This document shows positions 11,151 to 21,860 of a DNA stretch of 64,000 bases, piece after piece. The first letter of the stretch is position 1. The number at the start of each line of letters is the position of its first letter. Below the pieces are notes generated by a model. That model ran no database searches. It saw only the letters and a list, made by a program, of their open reading frames with translations, and had not been told where the DNA came from. Origin of the DNA: Orychophragmus violaceus (lineage: Eukaryota; Streptophyta; Magnoliopsida; Brassicales; Brassicaceae); the NCBI GenBank assembly GCA_030180135.1, contig CM058239.1, positions 74,283,823 through 74,347,822 of the forward strand, given 5' to 3'. Position numbers and translations under genes: made by a program.

Positions 11151-11893
11151 AGGCTGCACTTGAAGTCTAGAATGTGCTACACGACCAAACAAGCTAAGGT
11201 ATGGTTTTTAATTAGGTTATACACATTTTCTCACCGTTGTTCTTTGTTTTTGCAGCTTAGATTATAGTTTTTATTTTGTTCTTTAATAAGAATAGTTGTT
11301 GAGTCTTTAGGTCCCAATAATCGAGTATGTAGTTTCCTTTTCTGTTTTTATTTGTTTCAAGTCCCCAAGAAGGGCATAGCTGTTTGGACTATTAAAAAGT
11401 CCTCTCTCACAGAAGTGTATCATTTTATCCTAGATCAATAAACAAAAAACGTTTTTTTAAGCAAAGAAACAGCAGCCTTTGTTTTCTCTGTGTTTTGTGT
11501 GATTCAAACCAAGAGAAAGCTTTTGTCTTATCAGGATTCATTTCCATAGGATTTTGTGGCGACTTCAATTCATCTCCATCCATTGATTGCTTCTGAGAGA
11601 ACTCTTAATCCAACAGGAACAATCCCATCTTTATTCACAATCCACCAAATTCAATCCAACCAAGAGAACTCTTAAGCCAGTGGTTAGATCTTCATCAATC
11701 CATCAACCAAGTCTCTTTCCAGGGGCTACATCAGGAGAGATCGGGTTTGTCATTGTTGTAGGGAAAACATGCTTTCAAAGAACTGTGTGCCATCATCTTA
11801 CATGTGATACATTCTAAGTTGTGTACACAAGAGAAAATAAAAGGGTTTTCATTGTGATATTCGCTCGTGTCCTATTCTGAATCTAAATACACA
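10880..11893 (+). repeat. Probable 3' LTR of the outer gypsy element
   Basis: It begins TGAGGACATAG after the polypurine tract. The first 270 bases are still coding in frame with integrase. The rest (11151-11893) has no reading frame with family resemblance and contains typical LTR-like material (AATAAACAAAAAAC near 11439, CT-rich stretches). The right end is placed tentatively at ATACACA because the other LTR is not visible. Confidence 0.5.
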
Positions 11894-12019
11894 TAAGTAA
11901 AAGAACAATACAAATGACGGAATATACGAGTTAACTAACTTAATAACAAAAGGACTAACAAAATATATAAATTTTGACAATTAGAATAGTGCAGATTGCT
12001 GAAATTGCATAAGCATAAG

Positions 12020-12741
12020 TAGGCCTGGGCAAAAAAAACCGGAACCGAAGAACCGAACCAGAACCGATCAAATTTTCGGTTCCGGTTCCGGTTCCGGTTC
12101 TAGCCAAAATACCTGATGGGTCCTAAATCTTTAGAACCGAAATACCCGGAACCGAATGGTTCTTACCCGAGAACCGGAATAAAGAACCAAATATCCGAAT
12201 ATGTATATATATTTATCCATATAGTATTAGTGTTATCGAAATTTCGGGTAGTTTATTGGCAATTTGGATATTTTATTGGTATTTCGGGTAATTTATTGAT
12301 ATTTCGGATATCAGTTCCGAGTATTTTTTGGTTATTTTGAGTATATTATTTGCATTTAGGGTTATTTATTGACATTTCAGATATCAGTTTTGGATATTTT
12401 TGGTCATTTCGAATATTTATTTGCATTTCGGATAATTTATTGACATTTCGGGTTCGGGTTTCGGGTATTGTTAGTGTTAATTCGGGTATTTTTTTTTTTA
12501 ATTTGGGTACATTTTTTACTATTTCGGTTCCGGGTACCCGGAACCGTCTAAAAACCGAAAATTTTCGGGTATTTTACGGTTCCTAAAATTATATACCCAA
12601 ACCGACCCGGAACCGACAAAAACCGAACCGAAACGAAAATTTATAAAATATCCGATGGGTCCTAAATCTTTAGAATCGAAATACCCGGAACCGAATGGTT
12701 CTTACCCAAAACTGAACCGAATATTCGAATGCCCAGGGCTA
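12020..12741. mobile_element. hAT-like MITE with accgaacc-rich interior
   Basis: Imperfect terminal inverted repeats TAGGCCTGGGCA (12020-12031) and the complement of TGCCCAGGGCTA (12730-12741) differ at one position and resemble hAT ends (TAGGG-type followed by TGGGCA). The interior is built from runs of CCGGTTCCGGTT and AAAACCGAACC, plus an AT-rich part repeating a unit with tatttcgg. A block of about 50 bases beginning tgggtcctaaatcttt occurs twice, at about 12117 and 12656. No clear 8-bp target duplication is visible. There is no transposase, so it is non-autonomous. Similar short elements are common in Brassicaceae. Confidence 0.6.
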
Positions 12742-14192
12742 GTTATATGATATATAAGTTGTCTTTTATTAATTTATCACATATTATAAAGTATCCTACT
12801 AGTTAAAAAAAAATGTTAAATTTAAAATTGTAAATAAAAAAGACTGATCTTAATAAAAAAGAATAATAAAAAGTTAATTTTTTATTGGTTAAAGCATATA
12901 AGTAAATATTCACTCCTCTTTCATTATCCACCATTACATCAATATTAAGACCAACACACTTAACTCTTTGTCTTCCTTTCCTCTTCTCACTTTCTTCCTG
13001 AAGCCCTTTATCATCACCGAAGCTCCTCCAGCCGCTGATCTCCTCCATGGCTCCTTTTATTGTCGACAATGTTGTACCAGAAGGAACTCTCTCCTTCTTG
13101 TATGTGAATGCTCAGCTCCAGACCATCTCAGTTCACCCTCTCGCCGCAGTAAGAAAGTCATTCTTTTCAATATCGATTGTGTTTTCTTAGATTCTTTTCG
13201 GGTTGATTTCTTATTGTCTCGGACAAACCCTATTAGTCGATACTGCAGTTGTTGATATAAAATAGAAATAGCTTTAGCTTTCCAAATTCTCTGGTGTATC
13301 ATCTCTCCTATCAAATGAATTACATGAGAATTGATTCGTCGTTTCTTGTATCCTCATGCTACGCCGAGGTTGACTCGTGGATTGTCCGATTAATTGGTAA
13401 ACCGGCGACTAATTGAATGAACCGCGTCAAACAAAAACTGGCTCATTTAACAAAAGCCCACACGCCAATTAATTTTTACTGGGTCAATGGACAGATCTTC
13501 TTTATGCTTTTCTTGAAAAAAAAATCAGAGTTCAAGACTATACCCTACAAGACCAATCACATTTGACTATTTGATCATTGATGGACGAAGCTATTGAAGC
13601 ATAATAAGTCTTTTGAATTTTGTGTGTGTTCATGATCTCTACTTTAATTTTTGTATATCTTTGTGATTGAAATTTGGAAGTTTTTTGTATTTTAAAATAG
13701 ATGTGAAGTAAAACAATTAGCAAATTGCCTATAAAATTAATTTATAACATAATGTTTCTATGAATTAGGAACATAGTCCAAAATTAAAATGTTGCAATGT
13801 ATATATTATACAACTTTAATACATGAAAATATTACTAATTTTATGAAAATAATAATATATATGATTAATTTTAAATTAAATCGTCTAAAATTCCGCCCCA
13901 CATAAATCCCGTATACTCTTCGATTTTTTCGTTAGGCGCTCGACCCAACCCCGCCGCCCGACTAGCGTCTAGCGAGTTTTCGACCAGAGGTTGTATCAAA
14001 CATGTGTATGCTTCCCACTGGATCTTACACAGGATATAACCGAAAAATGAAAATTAGATGCACTCGAAGTCTAGAATATTGTTGCAATCTTGTTATGGTT
14101 AATGCACTAGAAAGGGACTGAACCCACATATTTCTTTATCTATCTTAGAAAGTTAGTAAGTGTGAAGTCATTATTAGATCATGTTAATGCCG
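12742..14192. other. Intergenic AT-rich stretch
   Basis: Mostly AT-rich sequence without recognisable genes except the possible exon fragment at 13047-13145. A GC-richer patch at about 13895-13990 contains taggcgctcgacccaac-like sequence, reminiscent of short non-coding repeats in plant genomes. I see no TIRs or LTRs here. Confidence 0.4.
13047..13145 (+). pseudogene. Possible isolated first exon of an unrecognised gene
   Basis: An ATG at 13047 starts MAPFIVDNVVPEGTL followed by SFLYVNAQLQ, well-formed protein-like sequence, and runs to CTCGCCGCA just before gtaagaaag, a good 5' splice site. Upstream is a CT-rich leader. No second exon is recognisable downstream. It may be a gene fragment left by a transposon or deletion. 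I do not recognise the family. Confidence 0.3.
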
Positions 14193-14378
14193 ACTCTGGA
14201 GGGGATTTTGGCTCTCTTACCCCTATGTTGCCAAAGAAAATCCACAATGCCCCTCATTAATCTACAATACCCCCTCTCATTAAAAGGGGGGTGGTTGTTT
14301 ACTGTTGTACCCTTAATGAATTGTTTTTTAAAATCAAGTAAATATTTAATTTAGGTAAATGGGTTGGGTCGGTATGCT

Positions 14379-14540
14379 TGACCCGAAATCGAAATTGAAT
14401 TTCAAACCGAAACCGAAATCGAAATTGAATTTCAAACCGAAATCGAAATCGAAATTGATTGGGTAAATTGAATTTCAAATCGAAATCGAAATCGATTGGG
14501 CAAATTGTTTCAAATCTAAACTGAAACCAAAATCGAAATC
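14379..14540. repeat. Short direct repeats in the left arm of the MULE
   Basis: Units such as cgaaatcgaaattgaattt and aaaccgaaat recur about four times in slightly different form. It is non-coding; the long minus-strand frame reading RFRFRFE here is an artefact of the repeat. Confidence 0.55.
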
Positions 14541-14835
14541 TCAATTTCTCATTTTAGCTCTGTCGGATTCTTGTCGGATTCACTTCCAGAGCTTGGGAAA
14601 CGTCGCTCTTCGCCGGATCTTCGCTGTGTACGTCTCAATTCGCCGCGGCGTTCCAAATTGGAGAAAATTGCTCTAAACGATTTGATGCACATTCCCATTT
14701 TAAATAATGTTTCTGAGTAGTATGTTGACCCTAGTATAACTAAGTAAAACCAGGTAACACTAGGACGTGTTGTTTAACCAGTTCCATTGTCAAGAGAACT
14801 AGAACTGTCTCACGCAAAATGGAAAGAAACAGAGA

Positions 14836-14955
14836 GAGCATTCAACATAAACCAAGAGAGCAAAACATTAACAGAAAGAGTATTCAACATAACATAAACC
14901 GAAAGAGAGCATTCAACATAAACAGAAAGAGTTTTCAACGATAAACAGAGAGTGA
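14836..14955. repeat. Minisatellite-like repeat beside the F-box gene
   Basis: Imperfect copies of agagcattcaacataaac plus agaaag repeat four to five times. They lie just beyond the 3' end of the F-box gene (minus strand), so they may be part of its 3' UTR. Confidence 0.5.
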
Positions 14956-14985
14956 TACTAAAAAAACAGAACATGAAAGAGTTTA

Positions 14986-15813
14986 TCAGTTGACCAGAAA
15001 AACCGTAAAGTGTTCATCAAGCATTCTACAGAAAAACGCTACCTCCAGGATCCAGAAACAATTATCGCACAACTCATCCTTCTCTGGCTCCACAAACTTA
15101 AACCCCCACCCCCACCAAGGATCGATTTTGGAACAGTTGCAGTGCGAGATCAAATGTGGCTCATTTTGGTCTCGTTTAACAATTATCCAATCAGGCAGCG
15201 CCCTTCCTTCCCACCCCTTTCCTGGAAGCATAGGCAGTTTGCTGCTAAGCTGAGTTGCACGTTCTCGAGTAAGGTGATGATTACCGAACAGACCTTCCTC
15301 CCAATCGTCCCTGAAGAGGTTGCTCATCATCCCGTATATGTACTCGCTGACGAAGATTCCTTTATCTGCAGCCGCCTTCATTTTCTCGAGTCCTTCAACC
15401 CGCTTATTCTCGAAAAAGAGGTTAGAGATGCCTTTAAGGCTGACGGCGGTTGGGTTCCCTTCGTCGTAGCACCTTCTGTGAAACTTCTTCCAGTCAAAAC
15501 CTGGAGACCAAACAAAAGTGTTCATCTCCATTAGATTAACAGAGGCAAAGAACGAGGTTCCCGTAGTGATAGCATTAAGGCGAGTGCATGTGATTCTCGA
15601 GTGACGGAGATCCTGCATGTCTTCTTCGCCCATACGAACCATTATTTTCCTTATGATATCCTCCGGCAATCCGAGCAGATCGAACGGTGGCTGTCCCTTC
15701 CGCCTTCTCATAACAGACCTCGTTTCGTAGCGCGGCTGGTTGGGACGATGCCACGGCCAGTACACATGTGCGTTACGCATTTCTCTTATTCGCGACCGTC
15801 TGTTTTCCTTCAT
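14986..15813 (-). CDS. F-box-like protein, At2g35280/At1g67623 type
   Basis: Single-exon frame of 275 residues with no interruption. Residues 45-92 form an F-box-like domain (DLLGLPEDIIRKIMVRMGEE, later CTRLNAITTGTSFFASVNL). The following region (about 120-160) is the helical repeat typical of this plant subfamily, reading GNPTAVSLKGISNLFFENK. The C-terminal part has a CNCSKIDPWW...CDNCFW cluster of cysteines that could bind metal. F-box proteins are substrate receptors of SCF ubiquitin ligases; whether this one binds SKP1 is unknown. The start used is the first ATG; another at residue 12 is possible. It lies inside the MULE on the same strand as the GRF gene, which suggests transposon-carried gene capture. 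Confidence 0.7.
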   Translation of the reverse strand: MKENRRSRIREMRNAHVYWPWHRPNQPRYETRSVMRRRKGQPPFDLLGLPEDIIRKIMVRMGEEDMQDLRHSRITCTRLNAITTGTSFFASVNLMEMNTFVWSPGFDWKKFHRRCYDEGNPTAVSLKGISNLFFENKRVEGLEKMKAAADKGIFVSEYIYGMMSNLFRDDWEEGLFGNHHLTRERATQLSSKLPMLPGKGWEGRALPDWIIVKRDQNEPHLISHCNCSKIDPWWGWGFKFVEPEKDELCDNCFWILEVAFFCRMLDEHFTVFLVN

Positions 15814-16164
15814 ACTTTGCCGTTATCTTCTTTCAGATTCGAGTTCGTTCCTTCGGAAGAAAGAAAAGACAGTTTTTTCTTCTAGGGAAGTGGTGTGGAA
15901 ATGTGGAAATGACGAGGAGAGCAGTTGTGTTTGAGAAATAAAAGATCTTTTTTAGACCGGACGCGACTGTTTGATTTTCCCCATGCAGACCTATGTATGA
16001 AGTTCCAAATACAAAACAATTCAAACAAAGGGGGTCTAGCAAATAAAGTTCCAAATACAAAACAATTCCCCATGACCGTCTCCTCCAGAGTGAGACTCAA
16101 TTCCTCTGAGGCTCCCTGCAAACAAACAACACACAGTATCACAAACAAAACACAGTACAATCAA

Positions 16165-16336
16165 GTTATTTTAGTTATCCTAATATTACTTAGCTAGTTA
16201 TCCTAGTTATCCTAGTATTACTTAGCTAGTTATCCTAGTATTACTTACCTAGTTATCCTAGTTATCCTAGTATTACTTAGCTAGTTATCCTAGTATTACT
16301 TACCTAGTTATCCTAGTATTACTTAGCTAGTTATCC
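16165..16336. repeat. Minisatellite between the F-box and GRF genes
   Basis: Tandem array of a unit of about 22 bases, tagttatcctagtattactta with variable g or c before the next tag. Some copies have an extra partial tagttatcc, giving an alternating higher-order pattern. About seven units. It lies upstream of the F-box gene and downstream of the GRF gene on the minus strand. Confidence 0.75.
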
Positions 16337-16469
16337 TCTTAAGACTTGTGTTCTTGTTTGTTAATTTTTGTTACACTTATTTATGCTAGAACAAAAACAC
16401 AAAATAGTCTTATAATAGTTCATCAAAGTCTTACAATACCATAACAAAGTCTTTAAACTACAACCAAAC

Positions 16470-17160
16470 TCACATAGTGATTACAAATTCCTTACTTTTA
16501 CCAAACAGAAGATGATAGATGATCAAGAAAGTCAAACAAATACACAAAACAACAGTCACCATGAACTTCAAATTGGTCTTACGTATCTCGGATTTGCACA
16601 CCACCACCTCCTCTTTCAAGTTTTCGACAATGTCTTTGAGATCATTAACTTCCACCATAAATTCTCTTCTGTCAATCATCATGTCTTGAACCTCTTCATA
16701 CATCTCATCCTCTACCCATTTGAACAAGTGACCATCCTACATTTCACTTACAATAATCACTATGAAGCTAACAAAATCACAAATCAATACTAGGCCTATG
16801 TCAAAACAATGTTACCTCTCGGCTAAAAGTACAACGAAAATAAGGACGTCCGGGATTTTCTTTCGATTTTAATGTGTAAATCGCAAGTTCGCTTCCACAC
16901 ACACAATTTTTGGGAAAACCTCTTCTACCATTGAATCCATAGTAAAATGAGTTAGAACTGATTTCCTCCTACACTCAAAGATATTCAATTACACAATTAA
17001 TCATTGTCGTTTATAAAATTCATCCAAACAAACAACATTAATAATCGTATTTTGAGTCTGTTTTCGGGATGAACAAAATAGAACTTACGGATTGAGATGA
17101 CTCTGAGATATGGGTTTTGTTCTTGCTATTCTTCAATCGATTGTCGGATTGATTTTCCAT
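16470..17160 (-). CDS. GRF-type zinc-finger protein with C-terminal membrane segment
   Basis: Three exons in transcription order: 17160-17089, 16968-16816, 16736-16470. Introns (17088-16969 and 16815-16737) have gtaag/gtaac donors and tgtag acceptors, and all joins are phase 0, giving 163 residues. Exon 1 encodes a polar start (MENQSDNRLKNSKNK). Exon 2 holds the GRF zinc finger, GFPKNCVCGSELAIYT then KENPGRPYFRC. Exon 3 continues with the conserved HLFKWVEDEMYEEVQ, a coiled-coil-prone acidic helix and a hydrophobic segment (FMVTVVLCICLTFLIIY) near the end. This matches the common Arabidopsis GRF/coiled-coil/TM family of unknown function. It is intact and starts about 330 bases inside the right end of the MULE, whose terminal sequence would act as promoter. 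Confidence 0.78.
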
Positions 17161-17503
17161 CTGCTGAGACTCGAAATTTCGCTAGGGTTTGTTCTTCGAT
17201 TTCACGCTTTTTCTTTCTTCTGGGTTTTGATCTGATCTGTTTCCCGATTTTAACGAATCGATTTTGATCCGATTTTGAAATTTTTTTTACCCGGGTAGAA
17301 TCCGATTACATGGGGCTGGGTTGAAGGAGACCGGATCTCACCCATGTATAAGTTGTAATTTCATGCTCTTCACTCGGTTTATAAGTAATTTACTATTTTT
17401 CTAGATTTAATTTAAATGAAAACGAAATTGATCTTATAACGGGGTCATGGGAGATTACTCTCTGTGTACGGAGGGGCATGAGAGACGATTACTCACTCTG
17501 GAG

Positions 17504-17717
17504 TCCAAGCACTTGTATTTCTGATAGCAATTAAGAGAAACAATTTCAAAGGAACAAAATATTGGCCAATGGATATGTAATATGTAGCAGATTTAACCAG
17601 GCAAAAACAAAAGAAAAAGGAAAAAAAGTTGTTAAAGAGCTTTCTTCTTCTTTACACATTTCTTCAACAAGTTGAAGCTCTAAGATCAGAATAAACGCTA
17701 CAGTTTTCAACGCTTCT
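17504..17717 (-). other. 3' flank of the ELM2-SANT gene
   Basis: About 210 bases between the MULE target duplication and the stop codon of the gene. AT- and A-rich, plausibly the 3' UTR. The MULE therefore lies very close to the gene end. Confidence 0.5.
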
Positions 17718-20098
17718 TCAGCTACGCTTAAAGGGAAGTTTCAAAAGAATCGGAGGACGATTAGGGAACTCAGTTGTTACCTTGTTCGAATCATCTGTTT
17801 GATCCACAGGCCTTGTTTCTTTATCGGCAAGAAAGCTCGGTCCCGAATCCTTTACAAGAAAACCATTGCCTGACTCAGCTTGACTTCTGTTACTCGCATT
17901 GGCTGAGTGCTTGATCCTGGTAGACCTTTCACGTTTTATCGGTTTATATGTACTTTTCATGCTCTTAGCTGTATAAAATCCCGATTCAAGAGCTTCCAGA
18001 GCACGAGTCGTCAATGGCCTCTTTCTTGTGCTTTGTCTTCTTGGAAGATATGTGTTCGTCTGTTGGTTTTGCTCTTCTTCTTCTTTTTTTATTGTTGCAA
18101 CTTCTTGAGTAGTTCCATGGTCAGTGGAAGGAAGCTGAATTGGTTTCTCTTGCGGTTGGGCAGCTTCCAGATCCTTTGAAGAGCATTTTTTGTCGGAACA
18201 CAGCCGATTTGACTCTTGTTGTTTTTCTGTTGAAGAACATTTCGCGTCTGAAACCGATCTGGAACATAGCCCATTTGGTTCAGTCTTTGGCCTCTGAATC
18301 TCAATCCCATCTCCAGTTTCTTCTGATTTCTCAGTCTTGATGTTCATAGATGACTTCAACACCGAACTTTCACCAAAACGTTCTATATCTTTCCTTACAC
18401 ACGTACTGAGCCGCCTTCGTTTTGGCAAGGGAAAAGAAGTAACCGAATGACGGTTAATAGATTCCGATTTTCGGACAGACCTCTTCTTTGACCTACATTG
18501 TTGGACATTCTCCAAAGTCTCCTCCTTTACAGCAGAACAGAGATTCTCATTAGCGGGCAAATGTCTCCGTCTCCTTATTCCTGATGACTGCCCACCATGA
18601 TCCACACTTGTATCCACAATCATGAATCTCAAAGGCTCTTCCACCAGTTTCTTCATTCGCCTCTTTTCCCATTTACATTCATCAGCAAACTTGGCTAGAT
18701 CCAACGGCATCATTTGGGATCTTTCCACACAAGAGTTGTTATCTCCTTGAGAAGCTAGAGATTCTGGATTCGGATTCTTCAGCTCTCGAAATGCACACAA
18801 CTTCCCCCCTGAAGCCAAACTAGTAGTGTCCACAACAGTGAACTTCAAATGAGTAGAAGAAGAGTCTGGAGACCTGAGGTAACGACGTTTATCTTGCTCC
18901 ATGAATCTATTGGGAGGTCTGATCTCTGCTGTCTCAAATTCAAGAAGCTCAGGCTCGGCAACAATTTTTTTGAGAATGTCACTGATGGAATCAAAATAAT
19001 GATTCTGTTTAACAAGTTTCCGTCTTGAGAACACTTTTACCCCAGGGATGAGGAAGACGATGTTGTCTTTAGATTTGATGTAACCACTGTCCTTTGGCTG
19101 CTCAGAATGCCACCCTCTGGCTAGCAAACGTGGCCACACAGCTTCCCAGAAGATATCTTTGCAACGGGCTTTGCTTAGACGTGAACCACCATCCAGTTTT
19201 TCGATTATTTCATCAGATGTGAGTGAAGTGTATCCACCTACACCAGAAGAAACTGTGAACCATTGTTTTGATTTCACAGGTTCTGTTGTTACGATTGTCA
19301 GATCTTTGTCTTTACCGATTGCTACAGCCTCTACAAGAGACCGGAGACCCACTAGTTCCCTCACTGCGCTAATGTAACTCTCCAGAGATATATTCCCTTG
19401 AGCAAATGACTTTGAGACCTGTTTAATGGTGAAGATAAACCTTGTTAAGACATATTCACTCATTTTCAGAGTAAGAATGTGAAAAAGAGACTCACATTCA
19501 CAAGCTTCTGTTTCTGAGATTCATCGGTAATGCTGGGAATCAAACGGGACAACAACTGCTGTAGCCTCCAACCTGAATAGAGCTTCTTTCCTTGTATACA
19601 TTTCCTGCTCTGCTTCTTGAGTGAGTTAGACCAAATCTTGTGTTTAGCAGATCTGTAGAACTTTCCGTAGTAAAAAGAAAGTATCTCTCCTGTTTCTTTG
19701 CTCTCCAGCAACTTCTTCACGTGAGTAAAGTTCTTCCCGAATGTATACATACCAAGAACAAAGCCATCTACTTGTAAATCTTCCCAAGAACTGGATGGTT
19801 TCTCAGGCACAGCTTCAAGATTCATCCGTTCTCTTCGGCTTCTTTTATTTTTCAGAGATTTAAGAGACTCGCTCATGTCGACATTATCATCTCCACGCCC
19901 TTGTCTGTGTTTACATTTGGTGTCTATCCACATTAATTCGAGAGGTAGTCCAGCGACAAAGGAAGAAGCTAGAGGGTTCAAGAGAAACGCTGTGCGTTTG
20001 GAATCAGACATCATAGGAGGTATCTCGGCCTGATATTCATTTCCAACACGAATATCAACTTTTGGATCTCCACAGATAATTTTTAAATCATCCATCAT
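17718..20098 (-). CDS. ELM2-SANT domain protein, At2g47820/At1g09040 type
   Basis: Two exons: 20098-19496 and 19418-17718, joined by a 77-base intron with a gtgagt donor and an aacag acceptor, phase 0. The protein is about 767 residues. Residues 17-30 (VGNEYQAEIPPM) match the ELM2 core; residues 111-155 are a SANT domain (DGFVLGMYTFGKNFTHVKKL, SFYYGKFYRS). Across the intron the frame reads LVN-VSKSFAQGNISLE, as in homologues. A conserved block follows (RLSKARCKDIFWEAVWPRLL, then SKDNIVFLIPGVK). The rest is basic and low-complexity with a conserved RRQSTRKRPLTTRALEALE near the end. ELM2-SANT proteins usually work in histone deacetylase corepressor complexes in the nucleus; for this plant family that is inference. 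It is the only clear host gene in place here and looks intact. Confidence 0.88.
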
Positions 20099-21860
20099 AA
20101 GAACTCTGCATAAAATAAAAACGAAAATGATTCAATGGATAGGCAAACGACAAAGCTGCAGATAAGAGAAGATCACACATCTCATCGTCATAAAAAACGT
20201 TGAAGAACATACCAAAGGATGTCCATACAAGAGATAGACACTTAGAGGATCCAACACTCACTCATTTCCCAAACATAGCTATAACCATGGACATCAAATT
20301 AACATAGCTAGTGTTTCTGGTAATAAGCAAAAATTACCAAACACTTGAATTTAGATTTAAAATCAAACCAAGACTGGACATTCAAAGATAACAGCCATCA
20401 GAAAAACTGCAATCGTTTTGTAAGAAAATCAAATAGAACGATACGTTTTGACCTCAACGGTTTCAGATCGAAACAAAAGTAGAAAATTACAAAATATCCG
20501 AGACATGATTAGTGAAACCCACCTAAAACTTGGAGAAAACGATAAAGATCGATAGCGTGAAAAGAGAGACCCAGAATCAAGAACATGCGTATCAGGGTCA
20601 ATCCCGAGACATCGATCCCAAACAACAACAAAAGACATGTAGTTTCTCAACGATCCTATAAAGAGATAAGAAGAGTCGTAATCAACATTGGAATAGAAGA
20701 TAAGCAAAGCTGAAATCTTTGACGCATAGAGAAGACGAATTCTGCAAAGGGGGGATTGTTTTGCTCGATTTCTATGCATTTAACAGTAACGTTTTGCAAA
20801 ACCAAGAGACATCGCAAGAACACGAACGTGAATTACCAGACAGATTTGGCAACCTGAAGAGGTTTTCCAAGGAAGAGAAGAGATGTTTCAGCTTTGCATT
20901 GCAGTGAGATTTCTCGACTGGGCAATGACCGAAGAAGTAGAGAGACAGATAGAGATCACTTGGCCGCTCTTTCAACACTTAAGTCTTTCGAGAGAGAACA
21001 AAGTAAGGGACACAAAAACGTGGAAATTTTTCACTTCGAGAAAAGAGGAAAAACTACTTCCAATTTATCGACCAATATTTTTTATTTTCAGTGATTATTA
21101 AATGTCATATTGCAAATTTTTGTTCAATGCAAATATTTTTAGGATCTAGAATGAATCCATAAAGTTTATTTTTATAAATTAATAAATTTTTATAAATAAA
21201 TTATTAAATATGTAGTTTTATATATTTAAAATAAAACTACATACCATCTAATACAAAACTGAATTACTTAAATTTGGTCGGTCATCAAAATGTTTCATAA
21301 ACGTATTTGCAAAAATATGCGAGAAATTTTGTTGTTGTCAATAAAAAATTTAAAAACGTTTAGTAACATATGCTATGGGGTTCTAAAAATTAACATATGT
21401 TATGGGAATTTGAATATGCCTGGTGACAGAATGACAACATTAGCACAAACCAACAATATGTTATATGTTGTGGTAAAATTAAGACAAACATATTTTCTGG
21501 TTGCCATTTGATTAAACAGAACGTACACATGGACAACTGATATTCTTTCTGTCAAAAAGATATAAAGAACATAATGTTTTAGTTATCCAAATCATTTCGA
21601 TGATTTCGGACCAACATAGATACACTATAACAGTTTGATACCAGCAATGTGTATATGTTATTAAATTATCGTATGTGATATTTACTTGAGGTCAAAAACA
21701 CATTGTTACTTTTGTAAATAAAAGTATATGCTTAGGTTTTAATAAGCATGTGTAAGAATATTGCATATTGTTATGTAGTAGTGTAAGCATGCTTAGGTTT
21801 TAGTAAGCATGTATAAAAGCATGTATAAGAATATTGCGTTATTATTATTGGCAAGTGTGT
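20099..21860. other. 5' UTR/promoter side of the ELM2-SANT gene and intergenic DNA
   Basis: On the minus strand, ttttatgcag directly precedes the leader at 20105, so a 5' UTR intron is likely, with its first exon somewhere in 20500-21050. The segment to about 21100 has balanced composition; 21100-21860 is AT-rich. At 21727-21840 a block with gcttaggttttaataagcatgt is repeated once in altered form. No coding sequence is recognised. Confidence 0.4.

Larger units (their letters stand above)
1..11893 (+). mobile_element. Ty3/gypsy LTR element, probable CRM lineage, 5' end outside window
   Basis: The order gag, zinc knuckle, protease, RT, RNase H, integrase on the plus strand is that of Ty3/gypsy. 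The integrase C-terminus is followed in frame by a segment reading EPLQGGGNYEDIE, and this frame crosses the polypurine tract into the 3' LTR. That overlap of polyprotein and LTR is a known trait of the centromeric CRM clade, so CRM is inferred. The 5' LTR is not in the window. The right end near 11893 is a guess from an ACA terminus, because no partner LTR is available for comparison. Base 3349 to 9144 is a later Athila-like insertion. All reading frames are broken, so the copy is dead. Confidence 0.72.
14202..17494. mobile_element. MULE-like DNA transposon carrying two non-transposase genes
   Basis: A perfect 9-bp direct repeat ACTCTGGAG flanks the element (14193-14201 and 17495-17503), the target size of Mutator-like elements. 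The ends are GGGATTTTGGCTCTC on the left and, on the opposite strand from the right, GAGTAATCGTCTCTC. They share CTCTC and CCCCT at matching offsets, a weak inverted repeat like Arabidopsis Vandal-type or non-TIR MULEs. No transposase is present. Inside are an F-box-like gene and a three-exon GRF zinc-finger gene, both on the minus strand, with several short tandem repeats. This is the layout of a Pack-MULE. Confidence 0.72.

Noticed and set aside
13895..13990. taggcgct-containing GC patch as a possible transposon end
   Set aside because: No partner repeat or target duplication could be found.
15010..15534. Plus-strand 174-residue frame over the F-box gene
   Set aside because: Antisense shadow of the F-box coding sequence.
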